A stretch of DNA of 64,000 nucleotides from JACJXF01 sp038316435 (GTDB lineage Bacteria; Bacteroidota; Bacteroidia; Bacteroidales; GCA-2748055), in the NCBI GenBank assembly GCA_038316435.1, contig JBBQAQ010000011.1, positions 28,609 through 92,608 of the forward strand, written 5' to 3'. The position numbers and the translations under genes are program-made. Shown here one piece after another: positions 7,108-16,277 of the stretch. The notes below the pieces were generated by a model that made no database searches, was not told the origin of the DNA, and saw only the letters and a program-made list of their open reading frames with translations. The first letter of the stretch is position 1; every line of letters begins with the position of its first letter.

Positions 7108-9174
7108 CTATATCTTAAATCGCAATTGCATTGTCAGGTAAGAATCACTGATTCCCTTTACTTCATCTTCCCCAGTCCCAGTAGTTTTTACACTAGCGAA
7201 ACCTGAAACTGCGAACCGAATGCTGAGTTCAAGTGAAGGAAGCAGATCTGTTTTTCCCATTATGATAAACCTAGTCCCTTGTGAACTAAAAGCAGGGACC
7301 GAGAAACTATAAAGAACATCATTTTCGTAAGCATATATTCTGTTGTCCCAGCAGGGAATATCATAAATAGCATATCGAAACCAAAGTTTATATTTCTGGG
7401 ATTTCGTTTGAAAGGCAAAATCATGTCCCGAGTAAAAACCAGTGGTCATTTTTTGCTTCCCTATCTGGAAATAGCTGAATTCAATCCTTGATTTCAAACG
7501 AATGTTTTTATTCAACAAATAGCTTAGCTCGAGTCGAAAACCTCCTTTCTTAGCAGTTTCCATACGATCCACTCCGGTGATACAAGTAGTGGAACGATTC
7601 TGGTTTTTCTCATACCGAAACCGCAGATTACAACTTAATTCACGACTAGGGTAAACATTAAAATTCACCAGATAATCACTTCCTGAATAGGGGTTTGTGC
7701 TATTATACCTTAGAAATGGGAAACTGTAATGATCTGCATACAAATCAAGTTTCAGGTATTTCCAAGGATACATCTGCAAACCAAGATAAAATCCCTCTTC
7801 ATTTTTAGTGTCCTGACTCTCCCCAAAACCTGATGACCTGAGTCCAAGATAATCGGGTTGGTAATTTCTATACGCTAGTGAAAATCGCACAAGTGGATGC
7901 AATTCAGCCAGAAAACCACTAAAAATAGCCATACGAGCTTTAGTATCTGCTGCAATCTCCCCAAATAGTGCTATTTTTCCCATGCTGACTTTAAAATCGC
8001 TCCCAATATTCTGAATGCCTGTTCCTTTATCGAATATTTCCTGAGTGTATGCGGTGCTATTGCGAACCCATTTATTACTGAACTCCTGATTAAGATAGCT
8101 GAAACCCCAAACAATATTTTTTCTGACTAGTTGAGCATGTCCACCAAAACTCATTGTGATAATTGCATCTTTCTTCTGTAATTCTTTTAGGTTGCGGTGC
8201 AGTCCTGACACATCGGGTGAGTTGAAAAATTGCGGTGCAAGAGTATCATCAGGAAGAGAGTGCAGGGAAGCATCAGTTTTCAGGTTTGAAGCAAATACTT
8301 CGAGATTCAAATCTCCCCAGCCGAAAGAAGCAGCGCAACCCCGTAAGAAATCATTTTCTCCTGCTGAACTATATTTTTTTATGCCCGACGATTGTGGGGA
8401 GAGTAGAACCTGCGTGCCTTTTCGACAACCATATCCACCGAGCACAAGTCCCTGTCCCCAGGAAGCATTAAAATCTCCTATAATTATTTTTTTAAGGTAA
8501 TTTCTGCCACTGTATTCAAGGAAACATGATGTGAAATCCGGTGAAAAGTATTTACCACCTAACTTAAAAGATTCCCCTGCATCCTGATCGGAAGTGAATC
8601 CAAATCTGAAGTTCCGAAAACCAGCTTCATAGCGCAACATTAATGAGCGATTGGCTCCCATATATGCATTAGGGTTAGTGGTATCTGGAATAAAGCCGTT
8701 CTTTTTATCCGGATCAAGGCCAGTTCTAAAAACAAGTGTATTCCTAAACCTTTTTTTACCTTCTTTCTTTTCAGCACCATTTGAACCTGAAACCCTTATG
8801 AAAGGGCGTAAAGTATTAATCAGTTCCTCATCGAAACCGTAAATCAATTTCAATTCGAATAAGGAGAACAGCTCTCCAAAATCTTTAATATAGCTCAGCA
8901 ATGAAAAAATCTGAAATTCGGTTAGCAAATGAAGTTGTCTAAGTTCTTCAGAGCTGGCGGTATTTATATTAAGGGGATGCTCGAGAAAATTATACATTTC
9001 ATCGGCCAATTCAGTAGGATCGGTTTCTTCATCATTTGATGAAACGGCATTTTCCAGATGTTCAGAAATAGTTAAAGAACCCTGGGCTGGAATAGTTTGT
9101 GCCTTCAAAATACTCCAGCTCAAAACATTACAGAATACCATAAACAACACAGAACAGTAAATATTTCTGCACAT
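7108..9174 (-). CDS. Helix-hairpin-helix domain protein with a predicted outer-membrane barrel
   Basis: The protein has 688 residues. An N-terminal signal segment (residues 1-25) is followed by a low-complexity stretch and then by ComEA-like helix-hairpin-helix repeats (HPLNINTASSEELRQLHLL and a second one near LIYGFDEELINTLRPFI, residues about 65-130). The remaining 540 or so residues are amphipathic, aromatic-rich strands. It ends in a run with an alternating pattern and a terminal hydrophobic residue (YLTMQLRFKI), typical of outer-membrane barrels. Related proteins occur widely in Bacteroidota but have no settled function. The HhH may bind DNA or simply act as a compact module. The next gene (9251-10099) lies upstream on the same strand at 76 bp, so the two may be co-transcribed. 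Confidence 0.8.
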   Translation of the reverse strand: MCRNIYCSVLFMVFCNVLSWSILKAQTIPAQGSLTISEHLENAVSSNDEETDPTELADEMYNFLEHPLNINTASSEELRQLHLLTEFQIFSLLSYIKDFGELFSLFELKLIYGFDEELINTLRPFIRVSGSNGAEKKEGKKRFRNTLVFRTGLDPDKKNGFIPDTTNPNAYMGANRSLMLRYEAGFRNFRFGFTSDQDAGESFKLGGKYFSPDFTSCFLEYSGRNYLKKIIIGDFNASWGQGLVLGGYGCRKGTQVLLSPQSSGIKKYSSAGENDFLRGCAASFGWGDLNLEVFASNLKTDASLHSLPDDTLAPQFFNSPDVSGLHRNLKELQKKDAIITMSFGGHAQLVRKNIVWGFSYLNQEFSNKWVRNSTAYTQEIFDKGTGIQNIGSDFKVSMGKIALFGEIAADTKARMAIFSGFLAELHPLVRFSLAYRNYQPDYLGLRSSGFGESQDTKNEEGFYLGLQMYPWKYLKLDLYADHYSFPFLRYNSTNPYSGSDYLVNFNVYPSRELSCNLRFRYEKNQNRSTTCITGVDRMETAKKGGFRLELSYLLNKNIRLKSRIEFSYFQIGKQKMTTGFYSGHDFAFQTKSQKYKLWFRYAIYDIPCWDNRIYAYENDVLYSFSVPAFSSQGTRFIIMGKTDLLPSLELSIRFAVSGFASVKTTGTGEDEVKGISDSYLTMQLRFKI

Positions 9175-9250
9175 AAAAACGAAAAGCTAATTGATTTCTT
9201 TCATCTTAATGTGGTGAAAATGGAAAAATCAGCCAGACAAGCCTGATTTT

Positions 9251-10099
9251 TTATTTCAGGCGAAACTGAATGGAGAAATGGGGCGTAAGACCAAGTATCG
9301 CATTATGGCTGAATGCCACATCGGCGCTTATTTTTCTGATTTCAAAACCTATTCCAAAGGAGTTCTGGACTGGGTGTGTAATGATTCCAGTGCGAAGTGT
9401 AATTCCCTGTATAATTTCATACTCAATCCCTGATTTGAGTCGAAAAGGGTAGTTAAGACTTTTTTCTGCTTCTACTGCCATGTGGAGTTTTTCAACTGGG
9501 GTATAGCTGATGCCTGTACGTAAAGTAGTTGTAATTGTATCTGAAAAAACCGGAGAAAGATGTGAACGTGTTGGATTAAAAACGTGTATTCCAATGCGAA
9601 TGGCATCAATGGGCTGATACTGAATACCCCCTTCGACCGTAAGTGCATGTCGTTGTTCTTCTGCTTCAATATAAACATAATGATAATTCATTTGAATACC
9701 TGCAGAGAATTTTTCACCTAGGGATTTCCCAAAAGCCAGTCCAATCTTACTTTCATTGTATTTTGGGAAACCGAAATAGGTATATGAAAAACCAAACGTA
9801 CCAGGTTTTACCGGCACAGTTAATGCCAGAGCATGAAGAGCAAACTCCTTTACGACATATTTGTTTTCGTGGTGGAATCCAATAGAGAAATTATGGTAAT
9901 CACCTAGTCCTGCCTGATTATGAAATACCGACCAGATATCGGAATCCATGACTACCGCATTTGAAAGAGCTGCTGCACGGCTTCCCACTGGAAAGTTTAC
10001 CTGAGAATAAATTTCAGTGAAGGATACAAGAAAATACAACAGAATAAGCCGGACAGGAATGCTGCAGGTAGCTATTCTGTTGTATTTCCATCTAAACAT
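9251..10099 (-). CDS. PorV/PorQ-like outer-membrane barrel protein
   Basis: The protein has 282 residues. A signal peptide (ILLYFLVSFTEIYSQ) is followed by NFPVGSRAAALSNAVVMD, the typical opening of PorV/PorQ-type FadL-like barrels ('G-x-R-A-x-x-x-x-x-A-x-V'). The rest is regular beta-strands ending FSIQFRLK. Family members PorV and PorQ act in type IX secretion, but this protein could equally be one of many uncharacterised paralogues. The ATG at 10099 overlaps the purE stop by one base (TGATG), so translation is probably coupled. A TTG one codon upstream (10102) is the less likely start. Confidence 0.75.
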   Translation of the reverse strand: MFRWKYNRIATCSIPVRLILLYFLVSFTEIYSQVNFPVGSRAAALSNAVVMDSDIWSVFHNQAGLGDYHNFSIGFHHENKYVVKEFALHALALTVPVKPGTFGFSYTYFGFPKYNESKIGLAFGKSLGEKFSAGIQMNYHYVYIEAEEQRHALTVEGGIQYQPIDAIRIGIHVFNPTRSHLSPVFSDTITTTLRTGISYTPVEKLHMAVEAEKSLNYPFRLKSGIEYEIIQGITLRTGIITHPVQNSFGIGFEIRKISADVAFSHNAILGLTPHFSIQFRLK

Positions 10100-10611
10100 C
10101 AATTGGTTTTATATTTGTATTTTATAGATCTGAGTTCATCATTTGCCTGAATAATCTTGTCCTTAAGGCTTTCCTTAAAAGCAATAATTTTCGACATTGT
10201 TTTTTCATCACCAGTGGCAATAATCTGAGCGGCAAGTATCCCTGCATTTCTAGCGGCATCAAGACCAACGGTTGCAACAGGAATTCCCGGAGGCATCTGA
10301 AGTATTGAAAGAATACTATCCCAACCATCGATTGAGATAGACGCACGTACAGGAACTCCAATTACCGGCAGTGGCGTGAAAGCGGCCATTACACCAGGTA
10401 AATGTGCGGCTCCACCTGCGCCAGCAATGATTACCCGAATACCCCGGGCAGCCGCTGATTTCGCGAAATCGGCAGCCTGATCGGGCGTACGATGTGCAGA
10501 TAATGCATTGATCTCAAATGGAATCTCAAGTTCGTCGAGTACCTTTGCTGCTTCTTTCATAACCGGCAGATCGGAGGTGCTTCCCATTATTATACTTATT
10601 TTAGGATTCAT
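10099..10611 (-). CDS. purE: N5-carboxyaminoimidazole ribonucleotide mutase
   Basis: The protein has 170 residues, the normal length for class I PurE. It converts N5-CAIR to CAIR in purine synthesis. The substrate-binding motifs are clear: GSTSDLPVMKEA at the N-terminus, SAHRTPDQ near residue 40, and the glycine-rich AGAGGAAHLPGV near residue 65. The octamer-forming C-terminal helix is present. Its stop overlaps the start of the PorV/PorQ-like gene, a lineage-specific pairing with no metabolic logic that I can see. Confidence 0.97.
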   Translation of the reverse strand: MNPKISIIMGSTSDLPVMKEAAKVLDELEIPFEINALSAHRTPDQAADFAKSAAARGIRVIIAGAGGAAHLPGVMAAFTPLPVIGVPVRASISIDGWDSILSILQMPPGIPVATVGLDAARNAGILAAQIIATGDEKTMSKIIAFKESLKDKIIQANDELRSIKYKYKTN

Positions 10612-10729
10612 GATTTGTGTTATTAATTAATGTGGTGAGTATTCAAAAATCAGCCTAAAATTACAAAAAAATGAATCAGGTAGTCTTATTTTTTTTCGGT
10701 CTTTAAATTTTCAAGTTTACAGTTTTGGT

Positions 10730-11869
10730 TTATCTGCTAATTGTGGAAGACTTGACATAATTGATATTTCTATCTTTTAAATATTCCATTATAAAATTAA
10801 AACATTCTTCATTTTTACCAATTAACTCGGGAGGGAAAACTCCTTTACCGGTAAAGAGTCCCTTTAAAAACATGTTTGCAACCCCGGTTGCTGTATACCC
10901 AGTGGTTCGTGCCATTGAAGAGGTCTGAGTTTCGCAGTCGAACTCATCATAAAGATTATATATTATTTTTTCCTTTTCTCTGTGTTTATTTTCTGCTTTC
11001 AATATCACCCTCATAACGGTGATTTCTTCTTCTGTTTCTCCCAATTTCCAGTCTTTAAAAAGCACATTGCACGACACATCTAAAGGACTAACTTCAACTC
11101 CTTTAACATTTATTTTTTTCTTGCTAAAGAAGCCTGATTCCTTTAAGACTCTTACATATTCTACATGTCCGGGATAACGGAGAGTTTTTTCTTTCATGTT
11201 TTTAATATGTGGCATTGTATGTAGAATCGATCGCAGCCCATCTGAATTAAAAGCTTCGAGTGTTCCAACTTTTTCGAATTCCAGAAACTCGCAATCCGAC
11301 AATGCATCACGTGTAACAATGGTTCCATTCTCAACATATCGGGCAGAGCGGGTATATTCTTCGATAACATCAATTGGTGAAAAGGGAGCTTTGTAGAAAA
11401 AGGGCCACTTTCTTATCTTCGGTAACCCACCAACATAACACTCAAAATCGCTTATTTTAAATTTTTCGTTGTAATATCCTAGGATAAGATTATGCATCCC
11501 CGGAGCAACACCGCAATCCACAAATGCTGTAACACCTTTTTCTTTTGCCACGGAATCCAGATCGAAAGCATTTTCAGGGAAAAAGGAAATGTCTACAATA
11601 TTCTTACCTGATTCGATGACGGTTTTGACAGTGTTGAAACCCAGAAATCCGGGAACAGCGCAAATTACTAGATCGAAGGATGATATATGCTCTTTAAGTT
11701 TTATATCACAAACATCAATTTGTTCAGTTATAAGCGCCGGGCATTTCTTTTTTGCCCGATTAAGTGATTCTAGGCTAATATCTACTAAATGCACCTGATG
11801 CTGTAAGGATAAGTCAATAGCCATAGCGCTGCCAACCATTCCTGCACCCAAAACAATAATTTTGCTCAT
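10730..11869 (-). CDS. Saccharopine dehydrogenase-like NADP-binding oxidoreductase
   Basis: The protein has 379 residues from the ATG at 11869, chosen because it places the Rossmann motif VLGAGMVGSAMAIDL directly at the N-terminus. The Rossmann half continues with VHLVDISLESL. A central CGVAPGMHNLI motif and the C-terminal half are typical of the saccharopine dehydrogenase / lysine 6-dehydrogenase / carboxynorspermidine synthase superfamily. The reaction probably joins or splits an amino acid and an aldehyde or keto acid using NAD(P)H. The substrate cannot be fixed from sequence. It stands alone between purE and the divergent hpt. Confidence 0.8.
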   Translation of the reverse strand: MSKIIVLGAGMVGSAMAIDLSLQHQVHLVDISLESLNRAKKKCPALITEQIDVCDIKLKEHISSFDLVICAVPGFLGFNTVKTVIESGKNIVDISFFPENAFDLDSVAKEKGVTAFVDCGVAPGMHNLILGYYNEKFKISDFECYVGGLPKIRKWPFFYKAPFSPIDVIEEYTRSARYVENGTIVTRDALSDCEFLEFEKVGTLEAFNSDGLRSILHTMPHIKNMKEKTLRYPGHVEYVRVLKESGFFSKKKINVKGVEVSPLDVSCNVLFKDWKLGETEEEITVMRVILKAENKHREKEKIIYNLYDEFDCETQTSSMARTTGYTATGVANMFLKGLFTGKGVFPPELIGKNEECFNFIMEYLKDRNINYVKSSTISR

Positions 11870-12169
11870 GAGTTTACATTTTATTTTGATTTTGCACAAA
11901 AATCGAATTCTAATTTCTGACAATTTACCTAAAAATCAAATACATGAGCGGAAGTTAACGTTAGCAATTATGTGTTATAAAGACTATTAAAACTAATTCA
12001 TATGTAGCTTATCCACCTACAATTCGAAATCCAGAATAAAGAGACTATCTCCAGATCCCCAAAATAGCAACGATAGGATCGGATTTGCTTTTTCGAATAA
12101 ACCAATTTCCGGCATTTTCTGTAAGAAACAAAAATGCTTACCTTAGCGCAAATTTTAAAAAAAAAGGGC
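11870..12169. other. Divergent intergenic region
   Basis: This 300-bp spacer separates the saccharopine-dehydrogenase-like gene (minus) from hpt (plus). A near-match to the -7 box (TACCTTAG, 12137-12144, 7 of 8 positions) could serve hpt. Short open frames here show no recognisable domain. I see no repeat or structured RNA. Confidence 0.4.
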
Positions 12170-12712
12170 ATGAAGAGAATAAAGGTTCTTGATAAGGAAT
12201 TCGAAATATCCATTTCTTCAGAAAAAATTCAGAAAAGAATTCAGGAACTTGCAATCAAGATTTCCAATGATTTAAAAGATCAGGATCCAGTTTTTATTGC
12301 TATCCTGAATGGCTCATTTATGTTTGCTGCTGATCTATTTAAAAAGATTGATATCGACGCACAAATAACATTTTTGAAACTCGCATCCTATCAAGGAACC
12401 AGTACATCTGGAACTGTAAAACAGCTAATTGGACTGAATCAGGAAATTAAAGGACAGAATATCGTAATTCTGGAAGATATTGTTGATACCGGAATTACTC
12501 TTGATACTATCATGCGCCAATTGTCGGGATACCAGCCTGCCTCAGTTAAAGTTGCAACTCTGCTATACAAACCCGATGCCTGCAAAGCAAATATTCATAT
12601 TGACTATGTCGGCTTTTCAATTCCAAATGAATTCATAATCGGTTACGGACTCGATTACAATGGCTATGGAAGAAAATATGAGGATATTTATACTCTGGTT
12701 AAAAAAGGCTAA
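12170..12712 (+). CDS. hpt: Hypoxanthine phosphoribosyltransferase
   Basis: The protein has 180 residues from the ATG at 12170 (MKRIKVLDKEFEI). An in-frame ATG 12 codons upstream would add a lysine-rich tail outside the family pattern. It salvages hypoxanthine or guanine to IMP or GMP using PRPP. The PRPP-binding signature ILEDIVDTGITL lies near residue 102. The flexible loop FLKLASYQGTSTSG (near 63) and the purine-contact region IGYGLDYNGYGR near the C-terminus are intact. It is followed 60 bp later by adk, which has its own -7 box. Confidence 0.95.
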   Translation: MKRIKVLDKEFEISISSEKIQKRIQELAIKISNDLKDQDPVFIAILNGSFMFAADLFKKIDIDAQITFLKLASYQGTSTSGTVKQLIGLNQEIKGQNIVILEDIVDTGITLDTIMRQLSGYQPASVKVATLLYKPDACKANIHIDYVGFSIPNEFIIGYGLDYNGYGRKYEDIYTLVKKG

Positions 12713-12723
12713 GCGGGAGTTTG

Positions 12724-12731
12724 TATATTTG
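12724..12731 (+). promoter_or_regulatory. adk -7 box
   Basis: TATATTTG, followed by GCAC, matches TAnnTTTG exactly, 41 bp before the adk ATG. A clear -33 TTG is not seen, so adk may also be read from hpt. Confidence 0.55.
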
Positions 12732-12772
12732 CACACCTGAAAATTCTTAATACAAAAATAAAAAATCTAAAC

Positions 12773-13342
12773 ATGTTGAATATTGTTTTATTCGGACCTC
12801 CGGGCTCCGGCAAAGGAACCCAATCTGAAAAGCTTATTGCTAAACATAATTTGGTGCATTTATCCACCGGCGATCTTCTTCGCTCTGAAATTGCCAACCA
12901 GAGTGAACTCGGTATCAAAGCCAAAACTATCATGGATAAAGGTGAACTTGTTTCCGATGATATCGTAATTGGTATGATCAGGAATAAGATCAATAAAAAT
13001 CTGGATGCAAAAGGGTTTATTTTTGATGGATTTCCACGAACCGTTGCTCAGGCAGGTGCACTCGATAAAGTGTTAGCCGAATCCAGCAAAGCAATAAATC
13101 TGATGGTTACTCTCGAAGTGCCTAATGAAGAAGTTATTCAGCGCCTCATTAAAAGGGGAGAGCAAACCGGTCGCACCGATGATAATGTTACTACCATAGA
13201 AAACCGATTAAACGTGTACCTTTGTCAGACTGCTCCCGTTATGGATTTTTATGAAAAACAGGGGAAATATCGTCCAGTAAATGGAATGGGTAGTATTGAT
13301 GAAATTTTCGAGCGTATCGAAACAGAAATAAAGAAAGCATAA
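12773..13342 (+). CDS. adk: Adenylate kinase
   Basis: The protein has 189 residues. It interconverts ATP + AMP and 2 ADP. The P-loop GPPGSGKGTQ lies near residue 8, the NMP-binding segment has STGDLLRSE, and FDGFPRTVAQ is near 84. The LID is the short form (RGEQTGRTDD) without the extended zinc or beta-strand lid, as in many Bacteroidota and eukaryotic cytosolic enzymes. All catalytic arginines expected for the family are present. Confidence 0.97.
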   Translation: MLNIVLFGPPGSGKGTQSEKLIAKHNLVHLSTGDLLRSEIANQSELGIKAKTIMDKGELVSDDIVIGMIRNKINKNLDAKGFIFDGFPRTVAQAGALDKVLAESSKAINLMVTLEVPNEEVIQRLIKRGEQTGRTDDNVTTIENRLNVYLCQTAPVMDFYEKQGKYRPVNGMGSIDEIFERIETEIKKA

Positions 13343-13477
13343 TATTTGCTTTCACTGTATGAAACCTGTTATTAATGAATATCCGGAGTTATACAGAGCA
13401 TACACAGAGGGAATTGTAGGCAACTTATTATTTCTTTTGCAGAGATTGCATATTTAATCCCTTAAACAACAGAAACC

Positions 13478-14467
13478 ATGTCAGAGTCAAATTTTGTGGA
13501 TTACGTTACCATCTTTTGCCGCTCAGGCAAAGGAGGAGCAGGCTCTGCACATCTACGCAGGGAGAAATATATTCCTAAAGGCGGACCTGATGGTGGTGAT
13601 GGTGGCAGGGGCGGAGATGTGATTCTTAAAGGGAGTTCACAGCTTTGGACACTTCTCCATCTGAAATATCAGAAACACTTGTTTGCAACCAACGGTGTTA
13701 ATGGCTCAAGTGCTCTTAAATCGGGTGCAGAAGGTGAAGACGCTATAATTGAAGTTCCACTTGGAACTGTTGCAAAAGATGCCGATACCGGTGAGGTGCT
13801 TTTTGAGATTACCCAGAATGACGAGCAGAGAATACTGATGAAAGGAGGTAGGGGCGGACTTGGAAATAATCACTTCAAAACTCCGACTCACCAAACTCCC
13901 CGATATGCACAACCGGGTGAGCCGTCCATTGAAGGATGGAGAATTCTTGAGCTTAAACTTCTTGCTGATGTAGGTCTCGTTGGCTTCCCAAATGCCGGAA
14001 AATCAACACTGTTATCTGTACTTTCCTCTGCCAGACCGAAAATCGCTGATTACGCATTTACAACACTTTCTCCAAATCTTGGAATCGTGCAGTACAGAGA
14101 TGATCTGAGTTTTGTGATGGCTGATATCCCCGGTATCATTGAAGGTGCAAGCGAAGGAAAAGGTTTGGGGCTTCGTTTCCTTAGACATATTGAGAGAAAT
14201 TCCATGCTTTTGTTTTTAATCCCGGCAGACAGTAAAAATATTAAAGAGGAATACCAGATACTTCTTAATGAACTTAAACTTTACAACCCTGAATTGCTTG
14301 ATAAAAAGAGGCTATTGGCAATTTCTAAATCAGATATGCTTGATAATGAACTTACAGCTGAGATCCGAAAAGATCTGCCTAAAATCCCGACAGTTTTCAT
14401 TTCTTCAATTACTGGGACAGGAATTTCCGATCTTAAAGACATGCTCTGGAAGTCGCTAAATACCTAA
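13478..14467 (+). CDS. obg: Obg/CgtA GTPase, ribosome assembly
   Basis: The protein has 329 residues. An N-terminal Obg fold (residues 1-160) shows the glycine-rich stretches GGPDGGDGGRGGDV and MKGGRGGLGNNHFKT. It is followed by the G domain: G1 GFPNAGKST near 168, G2 within YAFTTLSPNLG, G3 DIPGIIEGA and G4 SKSD. The protein acts in 50S ribosome maturation. It lacks the variable C-terminal OCT domain, as is usual here. The next gene follows after only 3 bases. Confidence 0.96.
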   Translation: MSESNFVDYVTIFCRSGKGGAGSAHLRREKYIPKGGPDGGDGGRGGDVILKGSSQLWTLLHLKYQKHLFATNGVNGSSALKSGAEGEDAIIEVPLGTVAKDADTGEVLFEITQNDEQRILMKGGRGGLGNNHFKTPTHQTPRYAQPGEPSIEGWRILELKLLADVGLVGFPNAGKSTLLSVLSSARPKIADYAFTTLSPNLGIVQYRDDLSFVMADIPGIIEGASEGKGLGLRFLRHIERNSMLLFLIPADSKNIKEEYQILLNELKLYNPELLDKKRLLAISKSDMLDNELTAEIRKDLPKIPTVFISSITGTGISDLKDMLWKSLNT

Positions 14468-14470
14468 TAT

Positions 14471-15049
14471 ATGAGTGATTTTCTTCAAAAACTGGATGTA
14501 CAGCTTTTCCTTTTTCTGAATTCTCAGAATACTCCGTTTTTAGATAACGTCATGTGGTTTATAAGTGGGAAATTCGAATGGATTCCACTGTATCTGGTTT
14601 TAATTTACTGGATGTTTTACAAATTTCGAAAGAAAGCCTGGCTCTTCATTGCACTCACAATTCTCGTCATTGCATTATCTGATTTGGGTTCTGTGCATCT
14701 TTTCAAAAACGTTTTTCAGAGACTGAGACCTAGTCATAATCCAAATTTACTTTCATCGATTCACCTTGTAAAAAATTACCATGGAGGTTGGTATGGTTTT
14801 ATCTCTTCACATGCAGCAAATACATTTGGCTTAGCTGTATTTGTTAGCTTGTTATTCAGTGATAAATGGTTCTCAGTTAGCATACTGATCTGGGCAGCAA
14901 TTGTAAGTTACAGCCGAATATACCTCGGAGTTCATTATCCACTGGATGTTTTAGGCGGCGCAATGTGGGGAAGTCTTATGGCAATTGGGGTTTACGTTAT
15001 TTTTAAGAAAGTTCAAAAGAGGAGGCTTTCAGCTGAAAATTGGCATTAA
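14471..15049 (+). CDS. PAP2-family membrane phosphatase
   Basis: The protein has 192 residues and several membrane segments. The three PAP2 phosphatase motifs are present: K-x6-R-P (KNVFQRLRP, near residue 79), SSHAANTFG (near 115) and SRIYLGVHYPLDVLGG (near 155). Together these supply the Arg, His and Asp of the lipid-phosphate phosphatase site. Possible roles are undecaprenyl diphosphate recycling or phosphatidylglycerol-phosphate dephosphorylation; sequence alone does not decide. It follows obg with a 3-bp gap and is probably co-transcribed. It converges on lplA. Confidence 0.88.
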   Translation: MSDFLQKLDVQLFLFLNSQNTPFLDNVMWFISGKFEWIPLYLVLIYWMFYKFRKKAWLFIALTILVIALSDLGSVHLFKNVFQRLRPSHNPNLLSSIHLVKNYHGGWYGFISSHAANTFGLAVFVSLLFSDKWFSVSILIWAAIVSYSRIYLGVHYPLDVLGGAMWGSLMAIGVYVIFKKVQKRRLSAENWH

Positions 15050-15065
15050 GGTAATTTTTTCTATT

Positions 15066-16046
15066 TTAAAACATCCCCGCCGTGAACTCCTCAACCTTAA
15101 TGTTTTTAAAATACTCACTGAAATCAAACTGCGATAGATGTGTGATAATGGAATCATATTCGTGTTTTACACCACAGAGGGATTTCTCAATAACTTCAAT
15201 ATCATTTTTATGGAAAAAGTCACCGAATATCCTGATATCCTGAATGATACCTTTTTCCACATTAAAATGAAATTCAACGCTTCCGCCTTCGGTGCGGATC
15301 ATTTTTTCGAAATCATATTTGGGAGAATATCCAAAATTCCATTCCCATTTTGCAAATTTTTCATCCCGTAGCCTTACGATTCCTGAAATATCTTCACTGC
15401 TGTATTTGTATTCCACTGAATCGGGATACATCTCCATAATTTGCTTCATTATTCTGTCGCGAAATTCTAGAACATCCATCTTTTCTTTGAGATGTTCGCT
15501 GATATTCGTGACTCTCGAACGTACCGATTTTACTGCTTTGTCAGTAAATTTAAGGGGATTAACCTTTAGTGCAGAAGAAAGATCTGTCATTACCGAAGAA
15601 AATAAAAGTGTACCATGATGCAGAGTGCGGTTTTTCCAAACATGTTCGGCATTTCCTGAAAATTTCTTGCCATCAATGGTCAGATCATTCCGGCCTTCAA
15701 ATTTTGCATCCATTCCCATGGTTTTCAGAACATCGAGAATTGGAAGAGTGAACTTACGAAAATCGACTTGTGCACCTTCTGCACTGTTGCGTATAAATGT
15801 AAAATTCAAATTTCCCAGATCATGAAAAACAGCGCCACCGCCCGAAATCCGACGAACCACTTTAATATCGTTTTCCCTTACATAATCTAAATTTATTTCA
15901 GCCAGAGTATTCTGATGTTTTCCAACAATAATGGAAGGATCATTCCGCCAGAGCATAAAACAATCTTCTTTTAAATTCTTCATAACATATTCGTCAGCTG
16001 CAAGATTGAAATATGGGTCTGTGTGAAGGTCTTTGATACAAAGCAT
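15066..16046 (-). CDS. lplA: Lipoate-protein ligase A
   Basis: The protein has 326 residues. It attaches lipoate to lipoyl domains of 2-oxoacid dehydrogenases or GcvH through lipoyl-AMP. The catalytic domain shows RRISGGGAVFHDLGNLNF (near residue 65) and the lysine-bearing GKKFSGNAEHV with HHGTLLF near 145. A C-terminal accessory domain (from about 245) is present, as in full-length LplA. The start MLCIKDLHTDPYFNLAADEY is typical. It is a single gene, convergent with the PAP2 gene. Confidence 0.93.
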   Translation of the reverse strand: MLCIKDLHTDPYFNLAADEYVMKNLKEDCFMLWRNDPSIIVGKHQNTLAEINLDYVRENDIKVVRRISGGGAVFHDLGNLNFTFIRNSAEGAQVDFRKFTLPILDVLKTMGMDAKFEGRNDLTIDGKKFSGNAEHVWKNRTLHHGTLLFSSVMTDLSSALKVNPLKFTDKAVKSVRSRVTNISEHLKEKMDVLEFRDRIMKQIMEMYPDSVEYKYSSEDISGIVRLRDEKFAKWEWNFGYSPKYDFEKMIRTEGGSVEFHFNVEKGIIQDIRIFGDFFHKNDIEVIEKSLCGVKHEYDSIITHLSQFDFSEYFKNIKVEEFTAGMF

Positions 16047-16158
16047 AACTAAGTTCTTTAATTAAATTGAATGATTTATTTTAAAATAAATTTTAAAGTT
16101 GAAAAGATAAAGATACATTGAAAACATAAAATAAAGCCAAATTTTCTACAGTCTATTT

Positions 16159-16186
16159 TCCATGGTCCATCGTCCATGATCCATGT
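16159..16186. repeat. Four tandem 7-bp repeats TCCATNN
   Basis: Four consecutive heptamers: TCCATGG, TCCATCG, TCCATGA and TCCATGT. The first five bases are constant. Confidence 0.75.
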
Positions 16187-16248
16187 TAACACCTTTAGCC
16201 TCTTTGAAACTTTTTTGTTCCTCATGCACCAATCCAATTCTGAATTGT

Positions 16249-16256
16249 TATTTTTG
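16249..16256 (+). promoter_or_regulatory. -7 box upstream of plsC-like gene
   Basis: TATTTTTG matches TAnnTTTG, 21 bp before the ATG. No TTG at suitable spacing was seen. Confidence 0.45.
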
Positions 16257-16277
16257 CTTTAACAAATTCAAAACACC

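Larger units (their letters stand above)
16047..16277. other. Divergent intergenic region lplA/plsC
   Basis: This 231-bp AT-rich spacer holds a four-copy heptamer repeat (16159-16186) and a -7 box for plsC. Nothing else was recognised. Confidence 0.5.

Noticed and set aside
13359..13457. Small ORF of 32 codons between adk and obg
   Set aside because: There is no Shine-Dalgarno sequence, promoter box or recognisable motif, and its length is expected by chance in an intergenic spacer.
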